Position numbers and translations under genes: made by a program. A DNA stretch of 64,000 nucleotides from Gnetum montanum (taxonomy: Eukaryota; Streptophyta; Gnetopsida; Gnetales; Gnetaceae). The notes under the pieces are model-generated. The model did no database searches. It was not told the DNA's origin and saw only the letters and a list, made by a program, of their open reading frames with translations. The stretch lies in assembly GCA_015680685.1 (NCBI GenBank), contig MNCI01009539.1, positions 29,260 to 93,259 on the forward strand. Direction: 5' to 3'. Below are positions 23,240 to 35,430 of this stretch, one piece after another. Numbering within the stretch: position 1 is the stretch's first letter; every line of letters begins with the position of its first letter.

Positions 23240-23984
23240 TAGGGACAACGACTAGGTCTATTAGTTTGAAATGACATCAATAAATATCCAAAATCATGTA
23301 GTTTCACTTTTGTAGGACCACCAAACACCTCTTGGATTAATTTTCTTCATTCTAGCTTAGAGAAATTATATAATACTAAATGTTTTAAATTAGATGAATC
23401 TTATCATCAACCTTTATACTTCATGCTCCCAAGAGGAAAAAGCACTTTAGAATATCCACAAACATGAAGGATTTTCAAAATGAAATTTAGAATATTAGAA
23501 ATCTACGTGTGAGTCTAACAAAAAACTCTAATTACAAGTACCCTAAATATTTCCAAAAGCCAAAATGCAAACAATCAACAATGATTTGATGAAGAATGTA
23601 ATAGAGTTAGAATGTTATTGAAGATCAAAAAGTCACCAAAGACTATCAAGCCATATAAAAATCTTACTCAAACTAAGAAGGGAGAATTTGTTAGACAAAG
23701 ACAAACTAGTTATTAGAAATGCTAAAAGAAGATCCCAAATGTTTTTGACATTTAATTTAAAGTAAGAAAAGAGTATATTATACTTTCTTTCTTAAAGATA
23801 TTCAAAATTATTATGAAAGTTTAATTCACATCAATGAAAGAATAGAAGGTTTTCATAATAGTGATAATACATTGTTCATTTCTTTTGATGACATAATGCA
23901 AGACATAAAAGTACTAATATCAAGGAAAAATTACTAATGTAAATAACTTGTATGAAAAAATGATTAAATAGGGAGGGTCATTAG
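23240..23984 (+). pseudogene. LINE ORF2, endonuclease C-terminus and linker
   Basis: The plus-strand reading shows CSFTFVGPPNTSWINFLHSS (about 23300-23360) and then SYHQPLYFML, matching the FTF...SWIDY and SDHxPL ends of APE-type LINE endonucleases (catalytic Asp of SDH replaced). Further on come WFDEECNRV-like residues near 23590 and KKGEFVRQRQTSY near 23680, typical of the linker before RT. It is interrupted at 23985 by a gypsy LTR and resumes with RT motifs at 31075. The 5' part is unreadable and there are several stops. Confidence 0.6.
23980..23984. repeat. Target site duplication ATTAG (partner 31070-31074)
   Basis: ATTAG precedes TGATGAGCAGTG of the left LTR and follows GACTCATCT of the right LTR, where the final A of the LTR has become T. 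Confidence 0.85.
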
Positions 23985-24862
23985 TGATGAGCAGTGAGGT
24001 ACCCCTACACCCAACCATATGAATCACAAGCGTTCATGCATGATGTAGTCAGATTCCATGGATGGGACTAGTTGTGGCACCTAGATCACTATGCCTTAAT
24101 TGTAGCTCACTGTCTTTCTACTTGGACTAGTGGTAGCTTTGTCACGTATGGCTTAGTCCAGAGTCAGGCACATGATTTTTATTATTTTACACTTTATTGT
24201 TATACGATTAACAATAGGTTGAAACTCAATTTATAATCAATTCAACTAATCTAATTGTTAATTAATAATCAAATACCCTAACCTAAGTATTCGATCCCAC
24301 TTCCCATGCACATCTTGAACACATATAATGTTGTTGGGTTACCAAACGTTAAGCATTGCTGGGATTACCAGGAGTCATACGCATGCTTGAAGCAATTGTA
24401 CTTATGTGCTTAATTAATTGACATGCATGAAAATGTAAATATTAACTAAGTACATGAAAAGTAAATTGCATGCAAAGTAATTCTAATCTAAGTCAAAGTG
24501 TTGCAATCAATAAGAATCAATCTCGATCTTATTACCATTCATGGAATATGTCGAGGTACATTGCCACTCAAATAAGACTCCATACAACTGACTTAAATCC
24601 ACTCTATGGGCACTCATTGACTGTTTTGTAAGATTATAGAATAAAACTATAAGAATACAACTACTCTATTGATAAAACTATGAAAAACTAATGCAAAACT
24701 ATTATCCAAACCATGCATCCAAGTGCTATATTTATAGCCCCCCCCCCCCCCCACCATATCAGATATCTGATAATGTATCTAGGGGTTTGATATCAAGTAT
24801 TCGATATCGAGGCTTCAATATCAAATATTTGATATCAAAGCCAAGAAAATCATGACTCATCA
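23985..24862 (-). repeat. 3' LTR of the 23985-31069 element
   Basis: It runs TGATGAGCAGTG...GACTCATCA. It carries a TATA box on the minus strand (CTATAAATATAG, about 24725-24736), a homopolymer run of about 16 C at 24738-24753, and a cluster of GATATC-type boxes at 24760-24840. Confidence 0.88.
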
Positions 24863-25049
24863 TACCCCCACAACTGAATGAAAACTCATTCTCAAGTTAA
24901 ACAAAATGAGGAACAAGTTCCTTAAAAAATATTAGGAATATGCAAACTACTGATTAACTCTAAGTGCTACATTACAAAATTTTATTCAAGTGGATACATA
25001 CAAAATGATAGAGTGACATAAAAACTAGACAAACATTGAAGATTACAAA

Positions 25050-26860
25050 ATTTGCAGATGAAACACCGTGAAAATTGTGAGTTGGCCTCAGGCGAAGATT
25101 CGCGATTCAAGAAAAAGTACATGACAGAATTCCAGAAAGGAGAACAAGGCAAGGCAAGGCAAAGAGGTGCGTGGTATCAAGACTTCAGTTTCCTTTTGCA
25201 GATTTCCTATCTTACTATGTTTTCCGTCTTTACGCTATAGTATGCAATATAGCGTAATGACGCTTAGTGTAACATAGTTTGATATTAGAAGGTGGTTTAC
25301 TCCAGCAGATTTGGCAAAGCTTAAGGCCTAAGCAGTGTAATATGCGATCTCTCGTGTATTCTGCTAAGTCTTTTGTCCAAGAGCAGATTTACACTCTGTT
25401 ACGCAAGGCAACATAATGAGCTTCGAAAACGTCAAAGAGAATCCAAAGGAAGCACAACAGATCAACTCTTTTCTCTTTCTTGCAGATTGATCATCTTACG
25501 CTCATTACACAACGCAGCATACGTCAGCGTAATTGATCACCAAGTTAATCATTGTTTATGCTTCACTACGCTTGGCAGCGTGAACGAGCGTAAAGCAACT
25601 TGAGTCCATTACTTTTGTGCTTTATTACGCTCTTGCACGCGACGCAATGCGTACGAGCGTAATGTAGCCCAAAATCAACTGAGACATGCCCGATCCACAT
25701 TTGTTATTCATACGCACAATACGCAGATGCGCGTATTGTGCATAGTCACGAATTTCAACACAAGAATGGTCAAGTCAACGACCTTCTGAATGGTTTGAAA
25801 CATGTGTCATCACAGCCATGCCTTCTCCACATATTGTCAAACTTATAAATATCCCAGTTGGCGAAAAGGAGAGACACATAGAGAGACAGAGAAAGAGAGC
25901 AGCATTTTTGGCAATCTTTTGGTAGCACTATCTTTTAACAGAGACAGGAAACATTTTGCTTGAGCATTGACAGTAGGAGCGATTGGCCCTTTAGTGAAGA
26001 CACAACTTTCTCTATTGGTGATCATTGGCAGTTCTGAGCAGAGACTACCCAAGGCAAAAGGAGCAGATCAGAGATCGAGAGATCATCTGGCACGGTTTGC
26101 GAGCTCTATTGATTAGAAGTAGTTGATCGATAGACGTCAGAACTTCACCTTCCTTGCATCCCATCTCTGGCCTACGAGGTAGATTGGACTCCATTTTGTA
26201 CTTCTGCTTAGACAGTTTTCTTGTTATTTTGTGTTTGTTTCACACAAGATAATCGGGGTCTCCCCAGTGTAACTTGGTATACAAAATACTCATTTTTTCG
26301 GGTCAAAGCATAGATCTTGAAATCACGCGTTTCTCTCATGTCTGATTCCTTTTATCGTGTTAACGTTATCATTATTACAATTTATCTGCATCATTTTTCT
26401 CTCATTTCGTGACTCGTCGAATCAAATCGTTCCACGAAATATTCATAATCTCCATCGGTTTACTGATTTAGTAAGTCCCTGTCTGATCGACAAGACTGTT
26501 CAGGGCACTGCGGATTCGTTTTCTCCAGCACAGCCCTCGCACGGATCCATGGTTAAGACTGTATACACGGATTTTGTTTGGTATTCCAGCTGCCGACATT
26601 TTCCATCGTTACAGCAGAGGTCTTTAAAAATCTGTTAAAGATGATTCTTCTTGTTCTCGCTAGAAGTAGCAAACTTTTAACCTTGATTGTTATGTTGATG
26701 CTTTTCTGGTTATGCAAAACATTCTTGAAGGATCGACTAAAATTTCTTCTTATAGCCCCATGGGTCTAGTAAGCAGGCAAATTTTGAGCTACTATCTTAT
26801 ATGTGCTAGGATTTTCCCATGGACATATCCTCCATTATCCCTCTCTTGGATTTGTTTTTG
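25050..26860 (+). mobile_element. CpG-rich LTR-like insertion of another retroelement family
   Basis: This stretch has no match elsewhere in the window and stands out by its CpG content. It has a TATA box (TTATAAATATCCC, about 25844-25856), a GA-rich leader with AGAGAGACAGAGAAAGAGAG, and a T-rich end with GGGGTCTCCCCAG near 26257, which fits the R/U5 part of an LTR. About a dozen TTACGC/GCGTAA hexamers lie upstream of the TATA box (25230-25750). A partner LTR is absent, so it is a solo LTR or truncated copy. Open frames at 26357-26900 are not recognised. Ends are approximate. Confidence 0.5.
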
Positions 26861-27190
26861 TGCTTGCCAAAAGACCTTCTTCCTTGGGTGTTTCTTTTAG
26901 CATCACTTGCAGTCACCAAAGGATCAACATTAGTTGTGGTAAATTTTTCTTAATAATTAATCCTTTTTCAAATTCCTTATCTTTTTTTTCCTTAATAGTT
27001 AGTTGTGGTAAAATTTCATTAACAATTAACCCTTTTCAAATCCCCTAGCTTTGTTTTCGTGCTTAGCAAAAGACCTTCTTCCTTAAGTATTTCTGTTAGC
27101 ATCACCTACAATCACCAAAGGATCAACATTAGTTGTGGTAAATTTTTCTTAATAATTAATCCTTTTCAAATCCCTTAGCTTTCTTTTAAG
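26850..27190 (+). repeat. 199-bp direct tandem duplication (second copy partial)
   Basis: The block starting TTTGTTTTTGTGCTTGCCAAAAGACC at 26851 recurs at 27050 with few changes, including AAAGGATCAACATTAGTTGT in both copies. The second copy stops near 27190. It lies at the right margin of the CpG-rich insertion. Confidence 0.8.
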
Positions 27191-28660
27191 CACAAGGTGA
27201 TTATAGCATACTATGCCTAAGGCTATGAGGTAACTAAAATCATCAAGCTACTCACATTATTTTTATCAATTACTATTAGTTACCATGATGTTCAAAATAG
27301 GATGTTGAAAAATTTTAAAGTAGACATCCTTAGCCCCCATGACTAATAAGCATGACTCTGGAAGCACATAGGTTTTTGAATAATTGAAACCAAAGGTCCA
27401 ATTCAGAAGATGGCCAAGAAATATTAATGGATATGGAAATAGAAAAGAGGAAAAATTAATGAAATAGGTGAGAATTAGTCCCAAAATCATGCATAAATTC
27501 AAAGAAACCATCATCGATGTTCTGGAAAATGTGAAGGTTAGTTCAAAGCCATCATCAACAAAAGTTATGTAAGTGGGTCCTCCTGAAAGTAGGCTCTTGC
27601 CATAATGCCCTGCATGACCACTTCTATAGATGTCTATCAGCACTTGAGAAGTTAAATGTAGACCATGCCTTTATTCCAAACAACACACAACTACCATGGT
27701 TAGGATGTTACACTATACTATACAAAACCAAAAGGCTCATAATTGCATGCAATAGTGAGGTGAATAAGGCAATGAGAAGGGATTGTAGAGATCAAGATGT
27801 CAATTACTTGACCATGTTCACAATAGGTTTTTGTGACAAGTGTGATTAAACTTATCAACATACATATCTATCCAAGTTTAGATCAAGTTCATACCATGAA
27901 TAGTGACCTTGCATTGATGTGTTCCATCCTGCCAACTACCATGAGTCCACAACCATATCAAAGAACAATCATCATTCCAAAAAGAGAAGAAAAGAAAAGA
28001 ATGAAGGAAGGTCCTTATTTAGAGAGATGCCTTCAAGCATGGGTAACATGTATTTCCAGCCGCATAACCTCATAACCAATGCTTGTAGTCCATTATTGTG
28101 TCTAAGGGGTGTGCTTTGAATTCTCATCATTGTTTATTATTATTTTTTATTTGTATCTTTTCCTTATTTTTTGTTTTTTAATTTTTATTTTCTTTGGATG
28201 AGAATCACACCATGCAAAGACAAAGCTTCCTTTTTATTGGTCGACGGGGGAGTGATGATACATTCCAAAAGGAATCATAAACCACATGAAGGTAGTCAAG
28301 AAGAGAACCTAATAAGTCCCCTTGAGCTCACACCCTTTACTATTTCCACTTGGTCATTCCCTCTTTCTTCAAGGTACAATGATCATTGATTAATTTTAGT
28401 TTCATAAAATAAGAACCAAATTGTTTCCATAAAAAAGAACTTTTATTTAAAGAACTAGAGGGATGGATGAGGTAGTCTCACTACTTTACACAATTATTTA
28501 CCTAATCATCTTGATATCATAGCACAAAAAACCCAACACATAGCATTGACTTCTACATCATGACTTGGAAATCTTATTAATAAAAACATAAAATACATTC
28601 ATAAAATATAAAGAGAATCAGTCAAGAAAAGAGAAAAATATTAAGAAATAAAAAACAAAT
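27191..28660 (-). other. Post-protease spacer of the 23985-31069 element
   Basis: Similar to 600-2000 and 56100-57250. Shared blocks include 'gggtaacatgta/cttt/ccag' and 'gggtgtgctttgaattctca'. No protein motif; the 125-codon minus frame at 27643-27266 resembles nothing I know. Confidence 0.55.
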
Positions 28661-28666
28661 GAAGAA

Positions 28667-30190
28667 TCAAAAAATTCTAGAACCGATAAGAAAATTAGTT
28701 ACTTCCATGCATCTTTGAAACAATTTTATATTCTCATTTTCAAGCCACTGGGTGTCTTTTGTTTTAGTGGCTACTTCGTACATTGGTTTTTGCTCACACA
28801 CTTGCTTTTGAACTTTATGGTGGGCCAATATAGGGGTTGTGTTAATATTTTGAACTTCCAGCCCACAACTACATCCTTTATCATTATTGGTGATGCATGG
28901 ATTCTTCTGTCTCTCCACAATGATAGATTTATCTTTGTGTCTTGTGTTGGAGAGATGATGGTTGTTGGCTTTTGCATATGATTAGGAGACATCATTTTTG
29001 TGAGGAACGTTATTGCTTCAAATTGGCCTTGTGTTGGTTTGGGTGATGTAGTAGGTCCATGATTGTTTTTCTTCGGATTATGACATTTCCTTTAAAATGG
29101 ATGCTTCTGATGTTGTAGTTGAGATCTACTAATGTTATCATTTACATGTATGTTTGTAGAACAAGTGGAATTCTCTCATTGATGTTATGATGCTAAACCT
29201 TCTTGTGTTGTTGGAAGTGACATATGGTGAAGGTGAGTATGAAAATATTGAGGATATGATGCATGGTGAGAGGTGTGAGGTGGTGACCTCGTATAAGATG
29301 TTGTTAGGTAATGATATTTAGGAGAGTGGTAGTAGTAATTTGACGTAGAAGAAGTAAAACTAGTTGGTGAAATAGGGTGTTAAACATAATATCTATGTGG
29401 GTTTAGTTGGTAGGAAGGATAGGGTTGGTTTGATGGTGGCCTCCCCCACAATTTTGGTTGTTTCCATTGTAGTTGATGCTAGTGTTGAGGTTGGTAATAA
29501 GTCCCACTAGGATAGTATGGTTGGTTGTAGGATTGTCTAAAATTACCTTGTGGAAAAGAAAATATCTTGGACATGTGCTTTTGTACAAACTTTAGATATA
29601 ATGTTGTGATGAAAATTTCTATTTCTATTTATTTCATTATGATGATCTTGTCTATGCTCATGGTGATGTCTTTGATTTTTCCCTTGGGTTTGATTTCTAT
29701 CTTTGTCTTGACCTTGTAGTGGAGCTCTATCTCTATACCTACGTTCATCTTCATCAAAACTAGACATTGAAGAGGAAGAGGAAGATGAGGAATTGGGAGA
29801 ATTACCATGGCTTCTATAGTTCTTCCCATGGTCCCTTGATTTATCTTTTCTAGGTTTAGAGGAGGTCCTAGGCCTTGAGGCCCTCCTTGATCTAGGACTT
29901 ACTTCATCTCCTCTACGATTGTTAAAACTAGTTGAATGTAGTCTTTGACTATAGTAAGGGTCTAAATGAGCATAGGAAATCCCTCTTTGAGGTTTTTTAC
30001 TTCAATTTTCCTCAGTATATATCCTATCATTTCTCTTATGAGTGTTCTCATCATATGATGCATTATTGGTCCTATATGAAGAAGACATGGTTTTGTTTGA
30101 TAATGTGCATGATTTAAAATATTAATGTTTTCTAGGAGATAGATCATTAATACCTTTACAACAATCATATATAATATAATGAATCTAGAC
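28667..30190 (-). pseudogene. Gag and protease remnant of the 23985-31069 element
   Basis: Minus-strand pieces include a charged RDRAPLQGQDKDRNQTQGKN tract (29720-29660) and an Asn/Gln/Gly-rich region (about 29520-29400) resembling the stretch after the zinc knuckle at 34260-34480. The end of a protease reads PCITNNDKGCSCGL (about 28900-28855). The capsid and zinc-knuckle part present in the sister copy at 13200-14060 is missing. Confidence 0.55.
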
Positions 30191-30198
30191 AACTTGCA

Positions 30199-30220
30199 CC
30201 ATCCTTAGCAATGGTGCTAA
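30199..30220 (-). other. Primer binding site of the 23985-31069 element
   Basis: The minus strand reads TTAGCACCATTGCTAAGG next to the LTR end, a slightly changed TTGGCACCATTGCCAGGG. Confidence 0.7.
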
Positions 30221-31069
30221 TGATGAGCAACGAGGTACCCTAAACCCAAGCATACAAATCACAAGCATTCACACATGATTTGGTTGAATTGTATGGATGA
30301 GATTAGCTATGGCATCTAGATCACTATGCCTTGATCATAGTTCACTGTCTTACCACTTGGACTAGTGGTAGCTTTCTCATGTATGGTTTAGTCCAAAGTG
30401 AGGGATATGATTTTTATTATTTTATATTTTATTATTCTATGATTAACAATAGGTCGAAACTCAATTTATAATCAATTCAACTAATCTAATTACTAATTAA
30501 TAATCAACTATTCTAACATAAGTATCTGATCCCACTTCCCATGTACATCTTGAACACATATAACGCTATAAGGTTGTCAAACGTTAAGCGTTGCTAGGAT
30601 TACCAAGATTCATATGCATGCTTGACACAATTGCAATTATCTGCTTAATTAATAAACATGCATGAAAATGTAAATATTAACTAAGTACATGAAAAGTAAA
30701 TTACATGCAAAGTAATTCTAATGTAAGTCAAAATGCTACAATGAATAAGAATCAACGTCAATTTTATTTCTATTCATGGAATATGTCCAAGTACATTTCG
30801 ACTCAAATAAGACTTCATACAATTGACTCAAATCCACTCTGTGGGCACTCACTAACTATTTTGTAAGGTTACAGAAGAAAACCATAAGAGTTCAGCTACT
30901 CTATTAACAAAACTATGAAAAACTAATGCAAAACTATTATCCATACTATGTGCCTAGGCACTATATTTATAGGCTACCCCATACCCCCCAATATTAGATA
31001 TCCAATAACATATCTAGGGGCCTGATATTGGGTATCTGATATCATAGCCAGGAAAATCATGACTCATCT
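30221..31069 (-). repeat. 5' LTR of the 23985-31069 element
   Basis: Direct repeat of 23985-24862, from TGATGAGCAACG to GACTCATCT. A minus-strand TATA box CTATAAATATAG lies at about 30962-30973, with GATAT(C) boxes upstream of it. Confidence 0.88.
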
Positions 31070-31074
31070 ATTAG

Positions 31075-31373
31075 TATATAATGTCATTTCAAAGAAGTGA
31101 AATTTAGAATGGTGTATCAATAAAGTAGTTATGCTCTTTAAATAGGAGATAATAGAGATCTAAATAATTATAGATTGATTGTAATATTTTTGCCAAACTT
31201 CTAGGAAATATTCAAAAATTTATGGTAAGAATTTAGTTGGTAGCATTCTACTATAGATCATCTCATCATTTTAAAACATCATATCTACTATGTAGATTTT
31301 TTTAAGGCCTATGCTTCTATCACTCAAAATAAGTTATGGAGATGCTTGGAAATTTAGAAGTTCCCAACATAAT
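31075..31373 (+). pseudogene. LINE ORF2, reverse transcriptase N-terminal part
   Basis: The plus-strand reading gives NNYRLIVIFLPNF (about 31155-31195; normally NYRPI..LP), then STIDHLIILKHH (about 31250-31290) and YYVDFFKAYASITQNKLW (about 31285-31340; normally FVDFxKAFDxVxxxxLW). These are successive RT blocks of non-LTR elements. It continues the LINE cut at 23984 and is itself cut at 31374 by the LTR of the next gypsy element. The rest of the RT is not seen to the right of that element. Confidence 0.65.
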
Positions 31374-32306
31374 TGATGAGTTACATTAAGTTGGCTTTAT
31401 TGATGAGGCCTCATTGACATGGCCTCATCAACGAGGCTTAGTCAATGCATCTTACCATGCATCGATGAGGCCCTATTGATGTAGTGTCAATTTTTTTTGA
31501 CTTTTAGCTATAAATACGGACTTGTACTTGCATTTATGGCATAAGAAAATTATCATTGTAGAGATTTTACATTTTTTCTATTTAAAAGTTAGAATTTTTC
31601 CTCTAAGTGATGATAGTAGGAGTCATTGAGTGTACGAATCTTTATTTGAGCATTGGTGTACCTGAGCACAATAGTGTGTGTGGTAATAAAGATGAGCTTT
31701 CTAATAAACCTTGTAGCACTTTGGATAGATTAGCTACTTTATTTATGCATTTACTATTTTCAATTTTTTATTAAATTTTTTCAATTAATTATTAAATATT
31801 TTCTAGTTATTACATTAATTAGGAAATTAAGTGAGATAGATTACACACATAAGTATGATCGCATCGAGCATAACACATATTCACTTGGTAATCTTAGTAG
31901 CGTTATCGCTTGGTACACCCATTAGCATAGCACTTGGTTGCCCAACTACAGATACATGTTTTCAAGACATGTATGAAAAGTAGAAACAAATACTTATGTT
32001 AGGATTAGTTAAATGATCAATTGATTAGTTAATTTAGATTAGTTAATCAAATTTCTTTTTATCTAAATTTCAGGCATCCAACTATAAAACATAAAAATGA
32101 TAAAAATTGAATTCCTTAGTTACACTTAACCATATCAAAAAATGTCACAAGTGTAATTAGAAAGACAATAATTGACCTTAAGGCTAGATGCACTTCCTAA
32201 AGGGCTAGTGCATTGGAAATGACAAAGTTTATGAAATTTGACTAGATTGTGTGTGAACGCTTTATGATTCGTATGGTTGGACGTAAGGGTTCCTCATTGC
32301 TCATCA
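31374..32306 (+). repeat. 5' LTR of the 31374 element
   Basis: It runs TGATGAGTTACATT...GCTCATCA. Several TGATGAGGCC-type boxes occur at 31400-31480, followed by a TATA box GCTATAAATAC near 31508. The R/U5 part matches the reverse complement of the minus-strand LTRs (ends GTATGGTTGGACGTAAGGG...). Confidence 0.85.
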
Positions 32307-32330
32307 TTGGCACCATTTTTGGAGACTTTG
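32307..32330 (+). other. Primer binding site of the 31374 element
   Basis: TTGGCACCATTTTTGGAGAC directly follows the LTR. It is related to the widespread plant gypsy PBS TTGGCGCCGTTGCCGGGGA. Confidence 0.75.
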
Positions 32331-32460
32331 TTTGTGGAACGTGCACTATTTAGGTCTAAGTGAATAGCATTATATTGTTGTATGAACCTAAAGGGCAATA
32401 TCATTCCCACTATACATAGAATTATAAAAGCACACTAATAATTTCATTTTGTTTTGTAAG

Positions 32461-34700
32461 ATGTCTTCTTCTTCTCGCAAGCATGAAGATACCAAACCAC
32501 CAATCACACAAGAATGCAAGGTGGTATACACTCATCCAAATGAGTTTGTGCCAAATTTCACCTTAATCCTACATTAGGATGAACATATGAAATGACATGA
32601 TATGGAAGAAAACATTGTCTTGCCCCTCGATCGATTTGTGCCTAGGATGCTATTCAAAACCCTTAAGAAGTTGGGCATGGTAGACCTTCATAAAGAATAC
32701 ATTGTGGATGGATACGACACTTGAAACTACTATCCCAATGAAAGACAATGTAAATGAGATCAACATCAAAATAAACTCCATGAAGCTACAAAGGGAAAAC
32801 ATTACACTAACCCCTTGTTCCTACTAGATTAAGAGGATAATGAGGATCCTCCCTTGTAAGGTTCTCAAAATGAAGATTCTTCACCCCTTACTACTGATGA
32901 AAAGGGTGTAAACGTGACCTTGTAATCAACTATTCATAAGCTAGGTTTAGGAAAGAGTACTCACCAAGGTAAGGACTCAGGAAAGCATTACAATTTTAAG
33001 GGATCTAAGGATGGTAATTGTAACAAGCACAAGAGTGGTGGCAAATACTACAATGGTGGTGGTGGTGGTCCATCTTCCTCTTCATCCTCTTCATCGAATC
33101 TTGAACATTCCTATTCATTTGATGGTTCTCATGGAAGTTGCCATCGAAACAACCATGATGAAGTTGATTGGCAAAATAACAATGACCATGAAGGCCACCA
33201 AAACCAAAGGGGTGGCCAAAACCATCATCAACACAGTGATGATGATGAACCCTTATTAGTAACTTGAAGTATGATTAATATTGTGAAGGTAATTAAAATA
33301 TTGACTAGGCATATGAAGGATAGTCGAATCAAGCGCCTAGATATGAATAATATCCCAAAATTTGAGGGGGGGATATAATTCTAATCTGCAAACACATCTA
33401 CAAGCTTTTCAAGATGCTTGTGCCTTACAAAACATAGAGAATGAAAGGAAAAATATCAAAATTTTCCTAAGGACACTCATTAAGAAAGCTAAAATTTGGT
33501 ACCAATCCTTAGAGCTGGAATCTATCCATAGATGGAGTACCATGTTAAAACTATTTGATGACAAATACTAGATATACTCCAAAGTGTCTAATCTAAGAAT
33601 GCAAATCCAAGGCTAGAAATAAGAAGCTCATGAACCCTTGGATGCCACCATGGGCCAATACTATTTACTCCTACACTGATGCCCTAGTCATGGTTACTCT
33701 TAGAAATAACAACTTTGCCACATTGTAGATGGGCTTAGAGCTGAAACAAGAAGAATTCATGGGGTGTATGCCCAAGGAAGGTTGTCTGAATTGAGAGCTC
33801 ATCATATCTAAAGGCTAATTGAGCAAGTAGTAAAAGAGGAAGGTGAGCTATGAAAAAGGGAAAGTGCTGAAGAGTATAATAGGGACCCATCCATCAAAAA
33901 ATGAGAGGTTCAATTTTGTGATGAGGAGGATAAAGACCTTTCCCATCCAAAAATCTATATTTGATATTTTGACCAAGGTTGACAAGTCATGGAATTCTTT
34001 GGATGAAAAACTTCAAACTACTTTGAAGATTGCTAAAGAATCCAAAGAGCAAATAAGTGATCATAATTGCAGGAAGTGAAAAGAAGCTAAACGTGCCTAC
34101 CAAAGAGGTAAAGGCAAGGCTACTGTAGTAGAGGAAGTTGTGGAGTCTCAATTTGATGATGAAATTGAATGTGACATATGCCAATACGAACATCCAAAGG
34201 GATGTTTCCCTATGATGTCACACTTATAAGAGTCTAAAGTGTATGCATTGAATCATCATATAGCACGTAGGAAAGCACCAAGACAATTGCCTTACCCTCA
34301 ACAAAGTCCAAGGTAGTTCCACCAACAACAATAAGCTTACTACCCAAGTAGAACTCCTTCACAACCTTATGAATAATACCAATAGTGGTACCAACCACAA
34401 TCATGGGGAATTCCACCACCAAGGTAGTAGTACTCTTATAGGTAACTAGATCCATACGGGTACTATGTTCAGTAGCCCGTCTCCTCTAGAGGTTCTACAA
34501 ATCATACATCATTCCAACATCATTGTTACCTTCCAAAGTATCATCATACACATTCACCTTCTACTTGAGGCGAAAAGCCATATCCATATCATCCTTGACA
34601 TCCTTCTACACCTACACCTCCAACTTTAACCCAATTACCTCCTTCTTTGTCTATGCAAGATGAGATTCCTCCATAGCTGCAACAAAAAAATGCTACAAGA
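32461..34700 (+). pseudogene. Gag of the 31374 element, broken
   Basis: It starts MSSSSRKHEDTKPP and has VVYTHPNEFVPNFTLILH, shared with the gag starts at 15062 and 63489 (minus). A His/Asn-rich charged tract follows (about 33120-33260). The retrotransposon gag core is at 33362-33571 (IFLRTLIKKAKIWYQSLE... HRWSTMLKLF). A zinc-knuckle-like CDICQYEHPKGC lies at about 34170-34205, with spacing CX2CX3HX3C, and a Gln/Tyr/Pro-rich tail follows. Stops and frame changes are spread over the whole region. Confidence 0.7.
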
Positions 34701-34979
34701 GTTGTACACTCCTAACTAGTTTTTTAACCAAGTAGTCTAGATAATTAATCAAGGAAATGACCTTTCTTCCCACTTAGTAGTCCTATCTAGCCCTCAAAAC
34801 CTACTCTAATTTATTTTCCTACATATCCATCACCCTCATCCTCTACATCAAATACTTTCAAGTGCCCTTCAAACCAAGTGCTACCTAGGATCCACACTGT
34901 AATGCTATCTTAGGTTGTTTCTAACTGGATTAAGGCTGGTAGTCTTTCTAGAAAAATATTTGACTGAGAAAGTCCACTC

Positions 34980-35430
34980 ATCTATCCACAAATTGTTGGA
35001 AAAGGGCCATGCAAAGCTCTTCTTAACTTTGGTTCCAAAGTTAACCTCATCTCCCATGACATGTACAAGGCCTAGAACCTACCACCTCTTAAGAAGAGCA
35101 AGATTTGTTTAGAATTAGTAGATCACTCAATTACTATCCCTTTGAGATTAGTAGAGGACATTGTAACCCAGTTTGTGGGTGGTCCTATCCTACTAATTTT
35201 ATGGTAATCAAGATGAACAACTAGAAAAATGATTTCCCTATCATTACGGGAAGATCTTGGTTAAGCACAGTTAACATGCAAGTGGGTATAAAGGACCCAT
35301 CTCTAGAAATATCTAAAGAAAATGAGCTAGAGAAAATTAAGAAGAAGTGTATTACATGCATTGCATATAGTGATAATGGGTATAATTGCATGCAAAAAGA
35401 TTTGGTCAATCAAGAGCACATACATTAAAT
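34980..35430 (+). pseudogene. Aspartic protease of the 31374 element, catalytic Asp replaced by Asn
   Basis: The active-site block reads ALLNFGSKVNLIS (about 35015-35055), where the sister at 12440-12405 has ALLDSGFRVNLI. The second block is FPIITGRSWLSTVN (about 35232-35275), followed by DPSLEISKENELEKIKKK and CIAYSD. The catalytic Asp would be Asn even if the stops were absent. Confidence 0.65.

Larger units (their letters stand above)
23985..31069 (-). mobile_element. Non-autonomous Athila-like element (gag remnant, no pol)
   Basis: LTRs at 23985-24862 and 30221-31069 flank a minus-strand interior with a PBS at 30220 (TTAGCACCATTGCTAAGG). Gag-like His/Arg-rich and Asn/Gln/Pro-rich stretches (about 30180-28990) are followed directly by the protease tail (KNPCITNNDKGCSCGL at about 28900-28850). 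No RT, RNase H or integrase is seen. The same post-protease sequence is found at 2421 and leftward, so this is a shared deletion form. Compared with 12073-15203, about 1.8 kb of gag and protease is also missing here. A CpG-rich insertion occupies about 25050-26860. The element sits in the linker/RT boundary of a LINE. Confidence 0.8.

Noticed and set aside
24738-24753. Run of about 16 C as a functional element
   Set aside because: The sister LTR at 30221 has only a short C run here; it is most likely slippage or a sequencing artefact.
27266-27643. 125-codon minus-strand frame
   Set aside because: It lies in the shared post-pol spacer, is not conserved at 600-1200 or 56100-56600, and has no motif.
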